The translations under genes were made by a program, and so were the position numbers. A DNA stretch of 64,000 nucleotides, taken from NCBI RefSeq assembly GCF_003003885.1, contig NZ_PVWN01000020.1:1-64000 (forward strand), given 5' to 3'. Below are positions 6,867 to 16,201 of this stretch, piece after piece. Positions within the stretch are counted from its first letter, which is position 1. Each line of letters opens with the position of its first letter. The notes beneath the pieces were generated by a model. It had not been told where the DNA came from and ran no database searches. It worked only from the letters and a program-made list of their open reading frames with translations. The DNA comes from Chlorogloea sp. CCALA 695 (lineage in GTDB: Bacteria; Cyanobacteriota; Cyanobacteriia; Cyanobacteriales; Chroococcidiopsidaceae).

Positions 6867-9617
6867 CTAAGAAACCGTGTTGCTTAAAACTTTTTGGAGA
6901 CTATCTAACAATTCTTTCGCCGTGTAGGGCTTGGGTAAAAAGGCTTTAACACTAGCGCCAACTTCCTCCGCTTGGTGACTATTGGTAGCAAGACCGCTAG
7001 TGGCAATTATTCTAACTTGAGGATTTAGTTCTTGCAAAGTCCGAATCGCAGTTAAACCATCCATTGACGGCATCATAATATCCATCAGCACCGCACAAAT
7101 GCGATCGCTATATTCAACGTAAATAGAAACCGCTTCAAACCCATCACTAGCTAAAAGAGTACGGTAATTGTAAGCTTCTAAGGTAGTTTGAATTACCTGT
7201 TGAATTAATGGCTCGTCATCCACAATTAAAATCAACTCTTGCTGTCCGCTCAAAAGCTCCAACTCGGTAACTTGCGGATTTACAGGCTCGAAAGTTGCTG
7301 GCAAATAAACCCTAAATTGGGTTCCCTTTCCTACCTCACTATAAACTTTAATAAAACCATTGTGGTTTTTGACAATACCCAGCACTGTAGATAGTCCTAA
7401 TCCCGTGCCTTTTCCTGGCTCTTTGGTAGTAAAAAAGGGATCGAAAATTCGCTCTATTAATTCCGGTTTAATGCCCGTTCCCGTATCTGCTACCGTAATC
7501 ATTACGTAAGAACCAACGCCAGAACCTGCCAAATTCATCCGAGCATAAGTCGAATCAATAACTTGATTTTCTAAACAAAGGCTAAGAGTTCCACCATTGG
7601 GCATAGCATCACGGGCATTGACGCAGAGATTGAGTAACACTTGATGCAATTGATTGGCATCGGCGGCAACCATCCACAAGTTTACTGAGGCTTGGTCACA
7701 GTTTAAAGAGATATTTTTGGGAAAGGTCTGATGGGCAACTTGGGTTACTTCTGCTACTATATGCTCTACTTGCAGAGGTACTCGTTTGCCTTCGGCTCCC
7801 CGCGCAAAAGAAAGAATTTGCTTGACTAACCCGGCTCCCCGTTTGGTGCTGTCTTCGATTAGTTGTAGTAATCCGCGCGTTTGCTCATCAAGCTTAGTAA
7901 TTTTCATTGGCAGCAGTTGCACCGCAGCTAAAATAGGCGTAAGAATATTGTTGAAGTCGTGGGCAATGCCGCTTGCTAAAGTGCCAATACTTTCTAGGCG
8001 TTGGACGCGCATTAATTGCGCCTCTAATTGCTTTTTCTCGGTAATATCGGTGCTAACCGTCAAAATAGATGTAGGATTGCCTGCCGAATCGCGCACCAAA
8101 GTCCAGCGACTTTCGACGATAATAGTTTTGCCGTTAGCCGTGACGTGTTGCAACTCTCCTTGCCACTGCCCTTGTTGCAGTAGGATAGTTTCAATGGCTG
8201 CAAACTGCGGCAAAGTGTCCCCGGCTCGATACAATAACTCTAGAGTATTTTTGCCCAAAACTGCCTCGCTCTGCCATTCATACAAGCGTTCTGCGCCTTT
8301 ATTCCAAAAGAGGATACGATGCTCTAAATCCCGAACAAAAATTGCATCGGTGGTGATGTCGAGCAAGGCTGCTTGTTCACGAATTTTGGCTTCTGCTTGC
8401 AGGCGAAAGCTAATGTCTCGTCCTTCAGGAATCAGCATTACAACTTTTCCCTCACTATCAAATACAGGCTTGAGGGAAAAGTCTACATAACCCAAAGTTC
8501 CATTAGCCAAGAGATGTTGAGATTCAAAGCGCACCAATTGACCACTAGCTGCTTGAGAAACCGCATTTTTTACTTGCTGCTGTTGTGGGGGAGAATTGCT
8601 CCACCACGGTGTGTCCCAAAAGGGTTTGCCAATGACATCTTTTAGCTCAATGCCAACGGCATCTAAAGCGGTGCGATTAGCTTCGACGATAATCCCTTCG
8701 GTGGTCAGCAGTCCCATTAATTGAAAGGTACTATCAAAGATGGCGCGAAATTTGTGTTCGCTTTGCTTTAAATTATTTTCGGCAAGGGCGCGATCGCTAA
8801 TATCAATTACTACATAGCGGCTTCTTTGGTAATTTCCCTCCTCATCGGCGATCGCTGTAGCACTCAAGCTTACAGGCAAGATCGTGCCATCAGAGCGCAG
8901 CATTTGCAACTCCAAATCTCTTACCCAACCCCGTTGTTGCAACTGCGGGAAATTTTCAACAAAGGTTTTTAAGCTGGCGGCGCTCAGCAGATCGGTAAAG
9001 CTCTTTTTGCCCAATATTTGAGCGCGGGAGTAACCCAACATTTTCAGTTCAGTATCGTTGATGCGAACAAACACGCCATTTTTGTCTAAAGAGTGATAGC
9101 CGCAGGGAGCTTGATTGTAAAGTTCTGCCAGTTCATCTGCGTATGATCGCAAGGCATTGTTTGCTTTTGAAAGCTCTTTTGCTTGGATTCCAATCCGGGC
9201 TTCACTTGCGTGTAAAGCTTTTTCGGCATTGCGCCTTAGTAGCCTTTGCTCTGCTTCTCTTAGTTCCCGTTCTACCGCCGGGAGCAAACGAGTTAGACTG
9301 CCTTTAATAATATAATCGTGCGCTCCAGCTTTCATGGCAGCAACGGCAATTTCTTCGCCAATTGTGCCAGAAACAATGATAAAAGGAATATCTAAACCCC
9401 GATTTTGGAGCAATTTAAGGGCTTCGGGAGCGCTAAAGGCTGGTAAGGTGTAATCGGCGATCGCAATATCCCACGATTGACGATCTAAAGCCGCCTCCAT
9501 AGCAACAGGGGTATCAACTCGCACGTAATCAAGAGTATACCCACCCCTATTTAGCTCCCGCAGCATTAGGAGCATATCATCTTCGGAATCTTCGACAATC
9601 AAAACCCGCAGTTTCAT
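6867..9617 (-). CDS. Hybrid sensor histidine kinase (REC-PAS-PAS-PAS-HisKA-HATPase-REC)
   Basis: A 916-residue cytoplasmic hybrid kinase without membrane segments. Order: receiver (1-120, acceptor Asp in IAIADYTLP near residue 55), three PAS modules between about 160 and 530 (for example NQAPCGYHSLDKNG), dimerisation domain with the phospho-His block GIAHDFNNI, HATPase (DTGTGIKPE and GTGLGLSTV), and a C-terminal receiver (LMDIMMPSMDG). The first receiver and the PAS modules suggest that it accepts a phosphate or senses redox or small ligands. It follows the Rcp1-like regulator by 27 bases, so it may be the last step of the light-sensing relay encoded upstream. Confidence 0.93.
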   Translation of the reverse strand: MKLRVLIVEDSEDDMLLMLRELNRGGYTLDYVRVDTPVAMEAALDRQSWDIAIADYTLPAFSAPEALKLLQNRGLDIPFIIVSGTIGEEIAVAAMKAGAHDYIIKGSLTRLLPAVERELREAEQRLLRRNAEKALHASEARIGIQAKELSKANNALRSYADELAELYNQAPCGYHSLDKNGVFVRINDTELKMLGYSRAQILGKKSFTDLLSAASLKTFVENFPQLQQRGWVRDLELQMLRSDGTILPVSLSATAIADEEGNYQRSRYVVIDISDRALAENNLKQSEHKFRAIFDSTFQLMGLLTTEGIIVEANRTALDAVGIELKDVIGKPFWDTPWWSNSPPQQQQVKNAVSQAASGQLVRFESQHLLANGTLGYVDFSLKPVFDSEGKVVMLIPEGRDISFRLQAEAKIREQAALLDITTDAIFVRDLEHRILFWNKGAERLYEWQSEAVLGKNTLELLYRAGDTLPQFAAIETILLQQGQWQGELQHVTANGKTIIVESRWTLVRDSAGNPTSILTVSTDITEKKQLEAQLMRVQRLESIGTLASGIAHDFNNILTPILAAVQLLPMKITKLDEQTRGLLQLIEDSTKRGAGLVKQILSFARGAEGKRVPLQVEHIVAEVTQVAHQTFPKNISLNCDQASVNLWMVAADANQLHQVLLNLCVNARDAMPNGGTLSLCLENQVIDSTYARMNLAGSGVGSYVMITVADTGTGIKPELIERIFDPFFTTKEPGKGTGLGLSTVLGIVKNHNGFIKVYSEVGKGTQFRVYLPATFEPVNPQVTELELLSGQQELILIVDDEPLIQQVIQTTLEAYNYRTLLASDGFEAVSIYVEYSDRICAVLMDIMMPSMDGLTAIRTLQELNPQVRIIATSGLATNSHQAEEVGASVKAFLPKPYTAKELLDSLQKVLSNTVS

Positions 9618-9644
9618 GGTTGTTGCTTTCTTAATTTTGTGGTG

Positions 9645-10094
9645 CTAAAGAGGCGGTGGTTCGTTCATTAATAGCCAATACATCCCCAGTTGGCGAATTG
9701 CTTCTGAAAATTGGACAAAATCTACAGGTTTACGGATATAGCTGTTGCAACCAAGGCTATAACTGTTGAGCATATCTTGTTCTTCGCTGGAAGTAGTCAG
9801 AACTACTATGGGCAATAGTTTTGTGCGATCATCTTCCCGCAAACGACGCAAAACTTCTAGTCCATCAACGCGGGGTAGCTTGAGGTCTAGCAACACTACT
9901 GTAGGTTTGAAGTTAATATCGCGCTCGGCATACATACCTGTGCAGAAAAGGTATTCTAAAGCTTCAACTCCATCATGGGCGACGATTACTTGATTGCTGA
10001 CGTGATGGCGTTTGAGGGCGCGGATTGCCAAGGCTTCGTCATCAGGATTATCTTCTACTAATAAAATTGTTTTGGGATTTGCGATCGCATTCAT
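9645..10094 (-). CDS. Single-domain response regulator (Rcp1-like)
   Basis: A 149-residue receiver with no output domain. It shows LLVEDNPDDEALAIRAL, the acceptor Asp in VVLLDLKLPRVDG, Thr in VVLTTSS and Lys in YIRKPVD. The NPDDE start, the long loop after the second helix and the C-terminal helix YWLLMNE are typical of Rcp1, the partner of cyanobacterial phytochromes. Its start overlaps the stop of the upstream photoreceptor kinase by four bases, so the two are translationally coupled. It most likely takes phosphate from that kinase and passes it to the hybrid kinase downstream. Confidence 0.93.
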   Translation of the reverse strand: MNAIANPKTILLVEDNPDDEALAIRALKRHHVSNQVIVAHDGVEALEYLFCTGMYAERDINFKPTVVLLDLKLPRVDGLEVLRRLREDDRTKLLPIVVLTTSSEEQDMLNSYSLGCNSYIRKPVDFVQFSEAIRQLGMYWLLMNEPPPL

Positions 10095-11515
10095 ACCTCA
10101 ACCTCCTCTGCCTCTAATGTAAAGTAAAATGTTGCCCCCTTCTCTAAAGCTCCTTCTGCCCAAACTCGTCCCCCACTGCGATACACAATGCGCTGCACAG
10201 TAGCAAGTCCAACCCCATTACCAGGAAATTCATGGCTGGCGTGCAACCTCTGAAATGGGGCGAATAATTTATCGGCATAAGCCATATCAAAACCTGTGCC
10301 ATCATCCCGCACAAAGTAAGCTAAAGTCCCGTTAGTTTGAGCTATTGCGCCAAACTCAATTTTTGCTTGCAGGTGTTTAGATGTAAACTTCCAGGCGTTG
10401 TTGAGCAAGTTTTCTAACACTACTTGCAGCAAGTTAGGATCTCCTTGAGCGACTAATCCTGATTGGATAGCGAACTCTACCTGTCTTGATGGGTCAGTTT
10501 GCTGTAAGTCGGTACAGAAGCTTCTCGCTAGGCGGCTGAGGTCTACAGCTTCTACGTGCATATCGCTGCGCGTCACCCGCGAGAGGGTGAGCATATCATC
10601 GATCAAGTGTCCCATCCGTTGAGTAGCTAAACGAATCCGCCGGAGGTAGTCTTGCCCTACGGTATCTAGTTGTTCGGCACAATCTTCTAATAGAGCCTGA
10701 CTGAAGCCGTCAATGCTACGTAAAGGGGCGCGTAAGTCGTGAGAGACGGAGTAGCTAAAGGCTTCTAACTCTTTATTTACCGCCTTTAGTTCTTGAATGG
10801 CTTGTTGCAATCCTTTATTTAAGGTTTGCGATAGCTGTTCTGCTTGCTGACGTTCATCGATTTCTAGGCGCAAGGAGCGCAAAAGCTCGGCGTGTTTGAG
10901 CGCTACCCCCAAGTGGTTAGCAATTTGGATAACAAACTCAATTTCGATTTGCTGCCATGATCGAGGAGCGCTGCATTGATGAATACAGAGCAGTCCCCAG
11001 AGTTTTTCTCCTTGCAATAACGGGACGATTAAATTTGCTCGTACTTGAAATTGGGACAAAATTTTGATATGGCAATCGCTTAGTCCGGCGTTGTAAATGT
11101 CAGCTACAGCCTGCACCCGACCTTTTTGATAATGGATGGCAAATTGATCGCCAAAACAGAAGTCGCTAATTTTTTTTGCTTTAGCTGAAGCAAAGGCGCT
11201 ATCGACATCTTCAGAGACAAACTCGCCATCATTGCAGCCGGAATCGGGGTAAAAACGAAACATTCCTACGCGGTCTGATTTTAAAAGTTGGCGGACTTCG
11301 ATAGCTGTAGCGCGAAAAATTGGCTCTACTTCTAAAGGTTCTCGCAAACGTGCGATCGCTCGAAACAAAGCTTTATGCTGATCAACTAACAAATGCGCCT
11401 GTTCAACTTCTTGCTCTAAGGGTTGAATCTCAGCTTGCAGAGTCTGTTTGAGTTGTTCAAACGCTACCTCATCAATGCAGAAGCTCCGTAATTTTGCTAA
11501 GGTTTCTGGATTCAT
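10091..11515 (-). CDS. DXCF-type cyanobacteriochrome histidine kinase
   Basis: A 474-residue photoreceptor kinase. An N-terminal coiled coil (about 20-50) leads to a GAF domain (about 55-212). That domain carries the chromophore cysteine in SDCHIKIL (Cys148-His149) and a second cysteine in DFCF (Cys120), 28 residues before it. This matches the DXCF class, in which both cysteines bind a phycoviolobilin-type bilin and give blue/green or related colour switching. After a coiled coil come HisKA (SYSVSHDLRAPL, His259) and HATPase (FVRDDGTGFDM, GVGLATVQ). No membrane segment is seen. First gene of a three-gene light-signalling operon. The colour response is inferred from motifs only. Confidence 0.88.
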   Translation of the reverse strand: MNPETLAKLRSFCIDEVAFEQLKQTLQAEIQPLEQEVEQAHLLVDQHKALFRAIARLREPLEVEPIFRATAIEVRQLLKSDRVGMFRFYPDSGCNDGEFVSEDVDSAFASAKAKKISDFCFGDQFAIHYQKGRVQAVADIYNAGLSDCHIKILSQFQVRANLIVPLLQGEKLWGLLCIHQCSAPRSWQQIEIEFVIQIANHLGVALKHAELLRSLRLEIDERQQAEQLSQTLNKGLQQAIQELKAVNKELEAFSYSVSHDLRAPLRSIDGFSQALLEDCAEQLDTVGQDYLRRIRLATQRMGHLIDDMLTLSRVTRSDMHVEAVDLSRLARSFCTDLQQTDPSRQVEFAIQSGLVAQGDPNLLQVVLENLLNNAWKFTSKHLQAKIEFGAIAQTNGTLAYFVRDDGTGFDMAYADKLFAPFQRLHASHEFPGNGVGLATVQRIVYRSGGRVWAEGALEKGATFYFTLEAEEVEV

Positions 11516-11602
11516 AAGTAGCTAGCCACGAACATTACTGCTAAGAGGGAATTGATTTAAGTCCTATCTGCAATATACAACGCTGAGAATGGTCTAAGTG
11601 GC

Positions 11603-12163
11603 TTACTCAGCTTCCCCAATTAATGTAAATGCCGCCCAATCTCTAGGATTAGGGTTTTGCTTCATCACCTGACGCAACGCTTGAGCTTTATCAGTGTTCT
11701 TTTGCCTATTTTGATAAAAATTGGTCATCAAGGTAGATGTAGACTGATCTGGCACTAGCCAAAAAGACACAATTACACTCGATACCCCGGTACTAATCCA
11801 AGCACGGGATAAGCCAATAATTCCATCGCCAGTAATTTGTCCCCGCCCGGTGTTACAGGCATTCAAGTCACCCGAAATATTAGGGAAATCTACATAACTA
11901 ATTCCGTAAGTGCTATTTTGTAACTCAACAAAAAAGTTATGTAAAGTACCCGCACCCACTCCCATGCCTACAGGCTCTATAGTTTCTTTAGGTTTACGAG
12001 GTAAAAAAACTTAAAATCCGCCTGCTGGGACAGTAAATTGTTGCCACTGAGCAGAATTAACATTAGTCTGAGCTTGGACGCTAGAGTTATTACTTTTTAT
12101 TAATAGAAAGGAAGAAGAGAAAACTAAGACGCTGACAACAATCAATCTGCTAAATTTATTTAT
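11603..12163 (-). pseudogene. Fused remnant: exported protein N terminus joined to a CHAT protease tail
   Basis: Read on the minus strand from about 12163, one frame gives a signal-peptide-like segment (LIVVSVLVFSSSFLLI, SVQAQ). It continues as an exported-protein start (WQQFTVPAGGF), an in-frame TAA at 12011-12013, then VFLPRKPKETIEPVG and YGISYVDFPN. It passes directly into the C-terminal part of a CHAT (caspase-like) domain: DLNACNTGRGQITGDGIIGL, SFWLVPDQST, WAAFTLIGE. The CHAT part keeps the cysteine block but lacks the preceding catalytic histidine. No ATG/GTG/TTG starts the full frame. A deletion joining two genes explains this best. An ATG at 11965 would give 120 residues. Confidence 0.75.
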
Positions 12164-12316
12164 ATAAATGTGCGTAATATTAATTTTCTCTGCCTTTAGA
12201 TAGAGCTTTGATTATCTAGTTATAACTTTTAGTTTGGTCATTACTTAAAAATAGGCACAAACGGCTACCTACATAACTGATATATTGCAAAGACAAACGA
12301 CACTTTTTTTAAAGCT

Positions 12317-12805
12317 GTGAAAGCAATTTATCCTGGAAGCTTTGACCCTATTACCCTAGGACACCTTGATATTATTGAGCGTGGCTGTAGATTATTTGAG
12401 CAGATAATTGTTGCTGTACTCAAAAATCCCCACAAAACGCCCTTATTTAGCGTCCAAGAACGTCTAGAGCAAATTCGCCAATCTACCCAACATTTGCCTA
12501 ATGTAGAAGTAGACAGCTTTGAAGGTTTGACTGTAAACTATGCCCAAATGATACAAGCACAAGTTTTGTTGCGAGGTTTACGGGCGCTTTCTGACTTTGA
12601 AGTAGAGTTGCAAATGGCTCACACTAACAACACCCTTTCGAGGGAAATAGAAACAGTGTTTCTGGCAACTTCCAATGAGTATAGTTTTTTAAGTAGCAGT
12701 CAAGTCAAAGAAATTGCCAGATTTGGTGGCTGTGTCGATCATCTTGTCCCTCAGCACGTCGCAATAGAACTCTACCGATGTCACGCAAAGAATCATCTAA
12801 AATAG
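12317..12805 (+). CDS. coaD: Phosphopantetheine adenylyltransferase CoaD
   Basis: A 162-residue enzyme that joins ATP and 4'-phosphopantetheine to make dephospho-CoA, the penultimate step of coenzyme A synthesis. It begins [16 protein letters not shown] with the TxGH nucleotide-binding motif and ends with the [13 protein letters not shown] block. Length is normal. The GTG start at 12317 gives the family N terminus exactly. Its 3' end overlaps the next gene by 28 bases, which points to coupled expression. Confidence 0.97.
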   Translation: MKAIYPGSFDPITLGHLDIIERGCRLFEQIIVAVLKNPHKTPLFSVQERLEQIRQSTQHLPNVEVDSFEGLTVNYAQMIQAQVLLRGLRALSDFEVELQMAHTNNTLSREIETVFLATSNEYSFLSSSQVKEIARFGGCVDHLVPQHVAIELYRCHAKNHLK

Positions 12806-13455
12806 ACTCCGACCAAAATAATCAAAACCCGCCCGTAGAGCCGCCTTCTACGGGTAGCAATGTAGATATTCAGCAAGAATTGAACCGCATTGAGGAAATG
12901 GTGCTTGCTAGTCCAAATATCCCTCTAACACGGCGCACTTTGGTAGATGAAGAACGCTTGCTAGATCAATTAGATGTAGTGCGAGTAAATTTACCAGTGG
13001 TTTTTGAGGAAGCCAAAGCCATTGTTAAGCAGAAAAAAGAAATTATTTTACAGGCGCAATTAGAAGCCGAGCAAATTGTCGAGACAGCAAAAATTAGAGC
13101 TACACGGATACTTAATGAAACTGAGATTTTGCGCCAAGCTCACCAAGAGGCGACATTACTGCAAAATCAAGTACAGCAGGAGTGTGAGCTTGCTTTAGAG
13201 CAAAGTCAAATAGAAATTGAACAAGCACGTTTGCAACTGGCGCAAGAATTAGAGCAAATGCGTAATCAGGCGATTACCGAAGCGAAAGAAATCCAGGTTG
13301 GTGCAGATGTCTACGCCGATAATGCCCTCAAAGATATTGAACAGCAGTTACACGATATGCTGCGAGTGATTCAAAATGGACGAAAACAGTTGCAACCACC
13401 AGCAACGTTGATAGATAAAGAGGAAATAATGGGAAAAGAAAATGTTAATTTTTGA
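12778..13455 (+). CDS. DivIVA-like coiled-coil protein
   Basis: A 225-residue, highly charged helical protein. After a disordered, proline-containing start (about 1-30) there is a segment around [18 protein letters not shown] long coiled coil rich in Glu, Gln and Ala follows (about 75-180), and then an amphipathic end. Such proteins downstream of coaD in cyanobacteria are annotated as DivIVA-like or ATP synthase B-like; the latter name reflects only coiled-coil similarity, since there is no membrane helix. A role in polar organisation or division is possible but not shown. It overlaps coaD by 28 bases. Confidence 0.7.
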   Translation: MSRKESSKIDSDQNNQNPPVEPPSTGSNVDIQQELNRIEEMVLASPNIPLTRRTLVDEERLLDQLDVVRVNLPVVFEEAKAIVKQKKEIILQAQLEAEQIVETAKIRATRILNETEILRQAHQEATLLQNQVQQECELALEQSQIEIEQARLQLAQELEQMRNQAITEAKEIQVGADVYADNALKDIEQQLHDMLRVIQNGRKQLQPPATLIDKEEIMGKENVNF

Positions 13456-13481
13456 CGGGTGAATTCCTAGGGGGATATTAT

Positions 13482-14912
13482 TTACCGATGCCACTTGGAA
13501 CCATCAGCGCTATCAATAACAGTAATTCCCTGCTCTAGTAATTGGTTGCGGATTTGGTCAGACTTGGCAAAATTCTTAGCTTGACGCGCGAAGTCTCTTT
13601 GTTCTAATAATTGCTCTATCTCCTCATCACTCAAGCCTTTAACTGCTTCTGCGTCCTCCTGAGCTTCTAAGCCCAAAACCTCCGCCAATTTAACTAAGGT
13701 ATGCCACATTGCTTGTAGTTGCGTTGGTGGTGTAACGGTATTTCCTTGATGGACTAAAATATTGCCTTCTCTCTGCAAATCTTTGGCAATTTCAAATAGC
13801 ACCGATAATCCACTAGAGAAGTTGAAATCTTCATTTACTGCTGCCTGGAAGCGTTCTACAGCCTCCGAAATTAGTTCGCCATCTGTGGCAAGCCAACCTA
13901 ATTGCTTGCCGTAGCGATCGCCAAATAGCAGCCCCTCCTTGAGAGTTTCCCAGCCATTGTTAGCTGATTCAAGAGCGCGATCGCTAAAATCAATAGGTTT
14001 GCGGTAATGTGCCATCAAAACAAACAAACGTACCGCCATCGGCTCTGTAGGACGATCTAGCAACTCACGGATAGTAATAAAATTGCCCAAAGATTTAGAC
14101 ATTTTTTCATCATCAACTGTCACCATGCCGTTATGCAGCCAGTAATTCGCTAAAGGCTTACCAGTCACCGCTTCCGATTGAGCAATTTCATTTTCGTGGT
14201 GGGGAAAAATCAAGTCTGCGCCCCCAGCATGAATGTCTATAGTGTCACCTAGGCGATCGCGTACCATTGCCGAACATTCTATATGCCATCCCGGTCTTCC
14301 TGCACCCCAAGGCGACTTCCAATACGGTTCTCCGGCGTTTGCAGCCTTCCACAGGGCAAAATCAAGGGGATCGTGTTTTTTGCTGGCTTCTGCGTCCTCT
14401 ATCCCACTAGCCCCCGCTTGAGAATCTTCTAACTTCCGCCCCGACAGCTTCCCGTACTCTGCAAACGAGCGGACTTTGTAATAAACATCCCCCCCAGAAG
14501 CGTAAGCATAATCTTTTTGCTCTAATTCGTGAATTAGTCTTTTGATGCCATCTATCGTGTGAGTAGCACGGGGATATTCATCAGCTTCTTTAATATTTAA
14601 CCGCGCCATATCTTCAAAATATGCCCTAATATAGCGCTCTGCGACTTCCTCCATTGAGGAATTTTCTACTCTTGCGCGGTTAAGAATTTTGTCATCAATA
14701 TCGGTAAAATTCTGCACGTACCGCACTTTATAGCCCAAAAATTGCAGATAACGGCGCACTACATCCCAAACAATACAAGCCCGCGCATGACCTAAATGGC
14801 AGTAATCGTACACTGTTACGCCGCAATAGTACATTTTAACTAAGTTGTCTGAGGAGAGCGGTTTAAATTCTTGTTGACGGCGAGTCAGGGTGTTATATAT
14901 TTTTAAGGTCAT
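13482..14912 (-). CDS. cysS: Cysteinyl-tRNA synthetase
   Basis: A 476-residue class I aminoacyl-tRNA synthetase that charges tRNA-Cys. It has the zinc cysteine in YYCGVTVYDYCHLGHAR, which also carries the HIGH-type motif, then PGWHIECSAM, the FPHHENEIAQSEA zinc/active-site region and the KMSKS loop in DEKMSKSLGNF. A C-terminal DALR-type helical domain follows. Full length and no odd features. It converges with the DivIVA-like gene, with 26 bases between the stops. Confidence 0.98.
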   Translation of the reverse strand: MTLKIYNTLTRRQQEFKPLSSDNLVKMYYCGVTVYDYCHLGHARACIVWDVVRRYLQFLGYKVRYVQNFTDIDDKILNRARVENSSMEEVAERYIRAYFEDMARLNIKEADEYPRATHTIDGIKRLIHELEQKDYAYASGGDVYYKVRSFAEYGKLSGRKLEDSQAGASGIEDAEASKKHDPLDFALWKAANAGEPYWKSPWGAGRPGWHIECSAMVRDRLGDTIDIHAGGADLIFPHHENEIAQSEAVTGKPLANYWLHNGMVTVDDEKMSKSLGNFITIRELLDRPTEPMAVRLFVLMAHYRKPIDFSDRALESANNGWETLKEGLLFGDRYGKQLGWLATDGELISEAVERFQAAVNEDFNFSSGLSVLFEIAKDLQREGNILVHQGNTVTPPTQLQAMWHTLVKLAEVLGLEAQEDAEAVKGLSDEEIEQLLEQRDFARQAKNFAKSDQIRNQLLEQGITVIDSADGSKWHR

Positions 14913-15036
14913 GGTCGAGCAATAAAGAAATCAGCCGATAAGCTAATAATAGGGGAGGAGGGTTGCTAGATAATATATCTTTAATGCTACTCGAAACACC
15001 ACCCTATTTTGTTGACCTTTAGACAGCCACGCAGCT

Positions 15037-16104
15037 ATGCAATCAGCAGTTAGTTCCGACCAATCTCAAGTAATGGATATCCAAAAACGCGGTTTGCCAG
15101 TCACGATTATTACTGGTTTTCTTGGTAGTGGCAAAACAACTTTGCTCAATCACATTCTAACTAACCAAGAAGGCGTAAAAACCGCAGTTTTGGTAAATGA
15201 ATTTGGTGAAATTGGCATCGACAACGAGCTAATTGTCACCACAGGCGAGGATATGGTAGAGCTAAATAATGGTTGTATTTGCTGTACCATTAATAACGAT
15301 TTAGTTGAAGCCGTTTACAAAGTTTTAGAGCGCCAAGAACAAATAGATTACTTAGTAGTAGAAACGACAGGGCTTGCCGATCCTTTGCCTGTAGCTTTGA
15401 CTTTTTTAGGTACAGAATTACGTGATTTAACTCGCTTAGATTCCATCGTTACAGTAGTAGATGCAGCAAACTATAGTTTAGATTTATTCAATTCTGAGGC
15501 GGCTTTAAGTCAAATTCAGTACGGCGATATTATTTTGCTCAATAAAACAGATTTGGTAGATGAAGCCGATCTAGATTTATTAGAAGTAAAGATTCGGGAC
15601 ATTAAGCAAGGTGCTAGGATTCTTCGCACTACACGCAGTCAAGTATCAATTCCGTTAATTTTAAGCGTGGGCTTATTTGAATCGGACAAGTATTTTGAGG
15701 AAGAATCCAAAGCCGATCATCACGATCATCATCACCACGATCATAATTGCGACGATCCCAGCCACGATCATTCTCATCACTTAGAAAATGACGGCTTTAC
15801 CTCAGTATCTTTCTTAAGTGATAAACCGCTTTCAATTCGCAAGTTTCAATATTTTCTCGACAATCAATTACCAGAAAATGTTTTTAGAGCAAAAGGGATT
15901 ATGTGGTTTGAGGAAAGCCCCAAACGGCATATATTTCACCTCTGCGGTAAGCGGTTTAGCATTGATGACGAGGAATGGAAAGGCGAATTAAAAAATCAGT
16001 TAGTTTTAATTGGGCAAAATCTAGACCACGATGCTTTATTAGCGCAGTTGCAAAATTGTATCTCCGAACCTTCTCCAAGTCGCGGTAAAGGTTTCGGCAA
16101 GTAG
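15037..16104 (+). CDS. COG0523 (CobW-family) GTPase, putative metallochaperone
   Basis: A 355-residue G3E GTPase. It has Walker A (GFLGSGKTTLL), the switch region VNEFGEIGID, the metal-binding CICC motif, Walker B (VVETTGLADP), NKTD and a C-terminal CobW domain. A histidine/aspartate-rich linker (about residues 227-248) should bind zinc or another metal. Members deliver or insert metal ions, usually zinc or cobalt, into target proteins using GTP. The first ATG at 15037 is used; ATG 15073 is a shorter alternative. A Fur-family regulator lies 8.7 kb downstream, but no operator for it was recognised here. Confidence 0.92.
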   Translation: MQSAVSSDQSQVMDIQKRGLPVTIITGFLGSGKTTLLNHILTNQEGVKTAVLVNEFGEIGIDNELIVTTGEDMVELNNGCICCTINNDLVEAVYKVLERQEQIDYLVVETTGLADPLPVALTFLGTELRDLTRLDSIVTVVDAANYSLDLFNSEAALSQIQYGDIILLNKTDLVDEADLDLLEVKIRDIKQGARILRTTRSQVSIPLILSVGLFESDKYFEEESKADHHDHHHHDHNCDDPSHDHSHHLENDGFTSVSFLSDKPLSIRKFQYFLDNQLPENVFRAKGIMWFEESPKRHIFHLCGKRFSIDDEEWKGELKNQLVLIGQNLDHDALLAQLQNCISEPSPSRGKGFGK

Positions 16105-16135
16105 ATATAGAAATCACCTTAACGTTTATTTGTAG

Positions 16136-16190
16136 AGACGTTGCGATGCAACGTCTTTATTTATTAGAAAGACGTTGCGATGCAACGTCT
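16136..16190. repeat. Two inverted copies of a dispersed 21-bp palindrome
   Basis: AGACGTTGCGATGCAACGTCT occurs in near-identical form at 16136-16156 and 16170-16190, 13 bases apart. A variant (GCGG for GCGA) sits at 60232-60252. Each copy is a hairpin, and together they can form a larger one. They lie between two converging genes, so they may act as a two-way terminator. Confidence 0.85.
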
Positions 16191-16201
16191 CGTTGCGAAA
16201 T

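Noticed and set aside
7786-8490. Long plus-strand frame of 234 codons
   Set aside because: It lies wholly opposite the hybrid kinase, has no family motif, and its composition is that of a complementary shadow.
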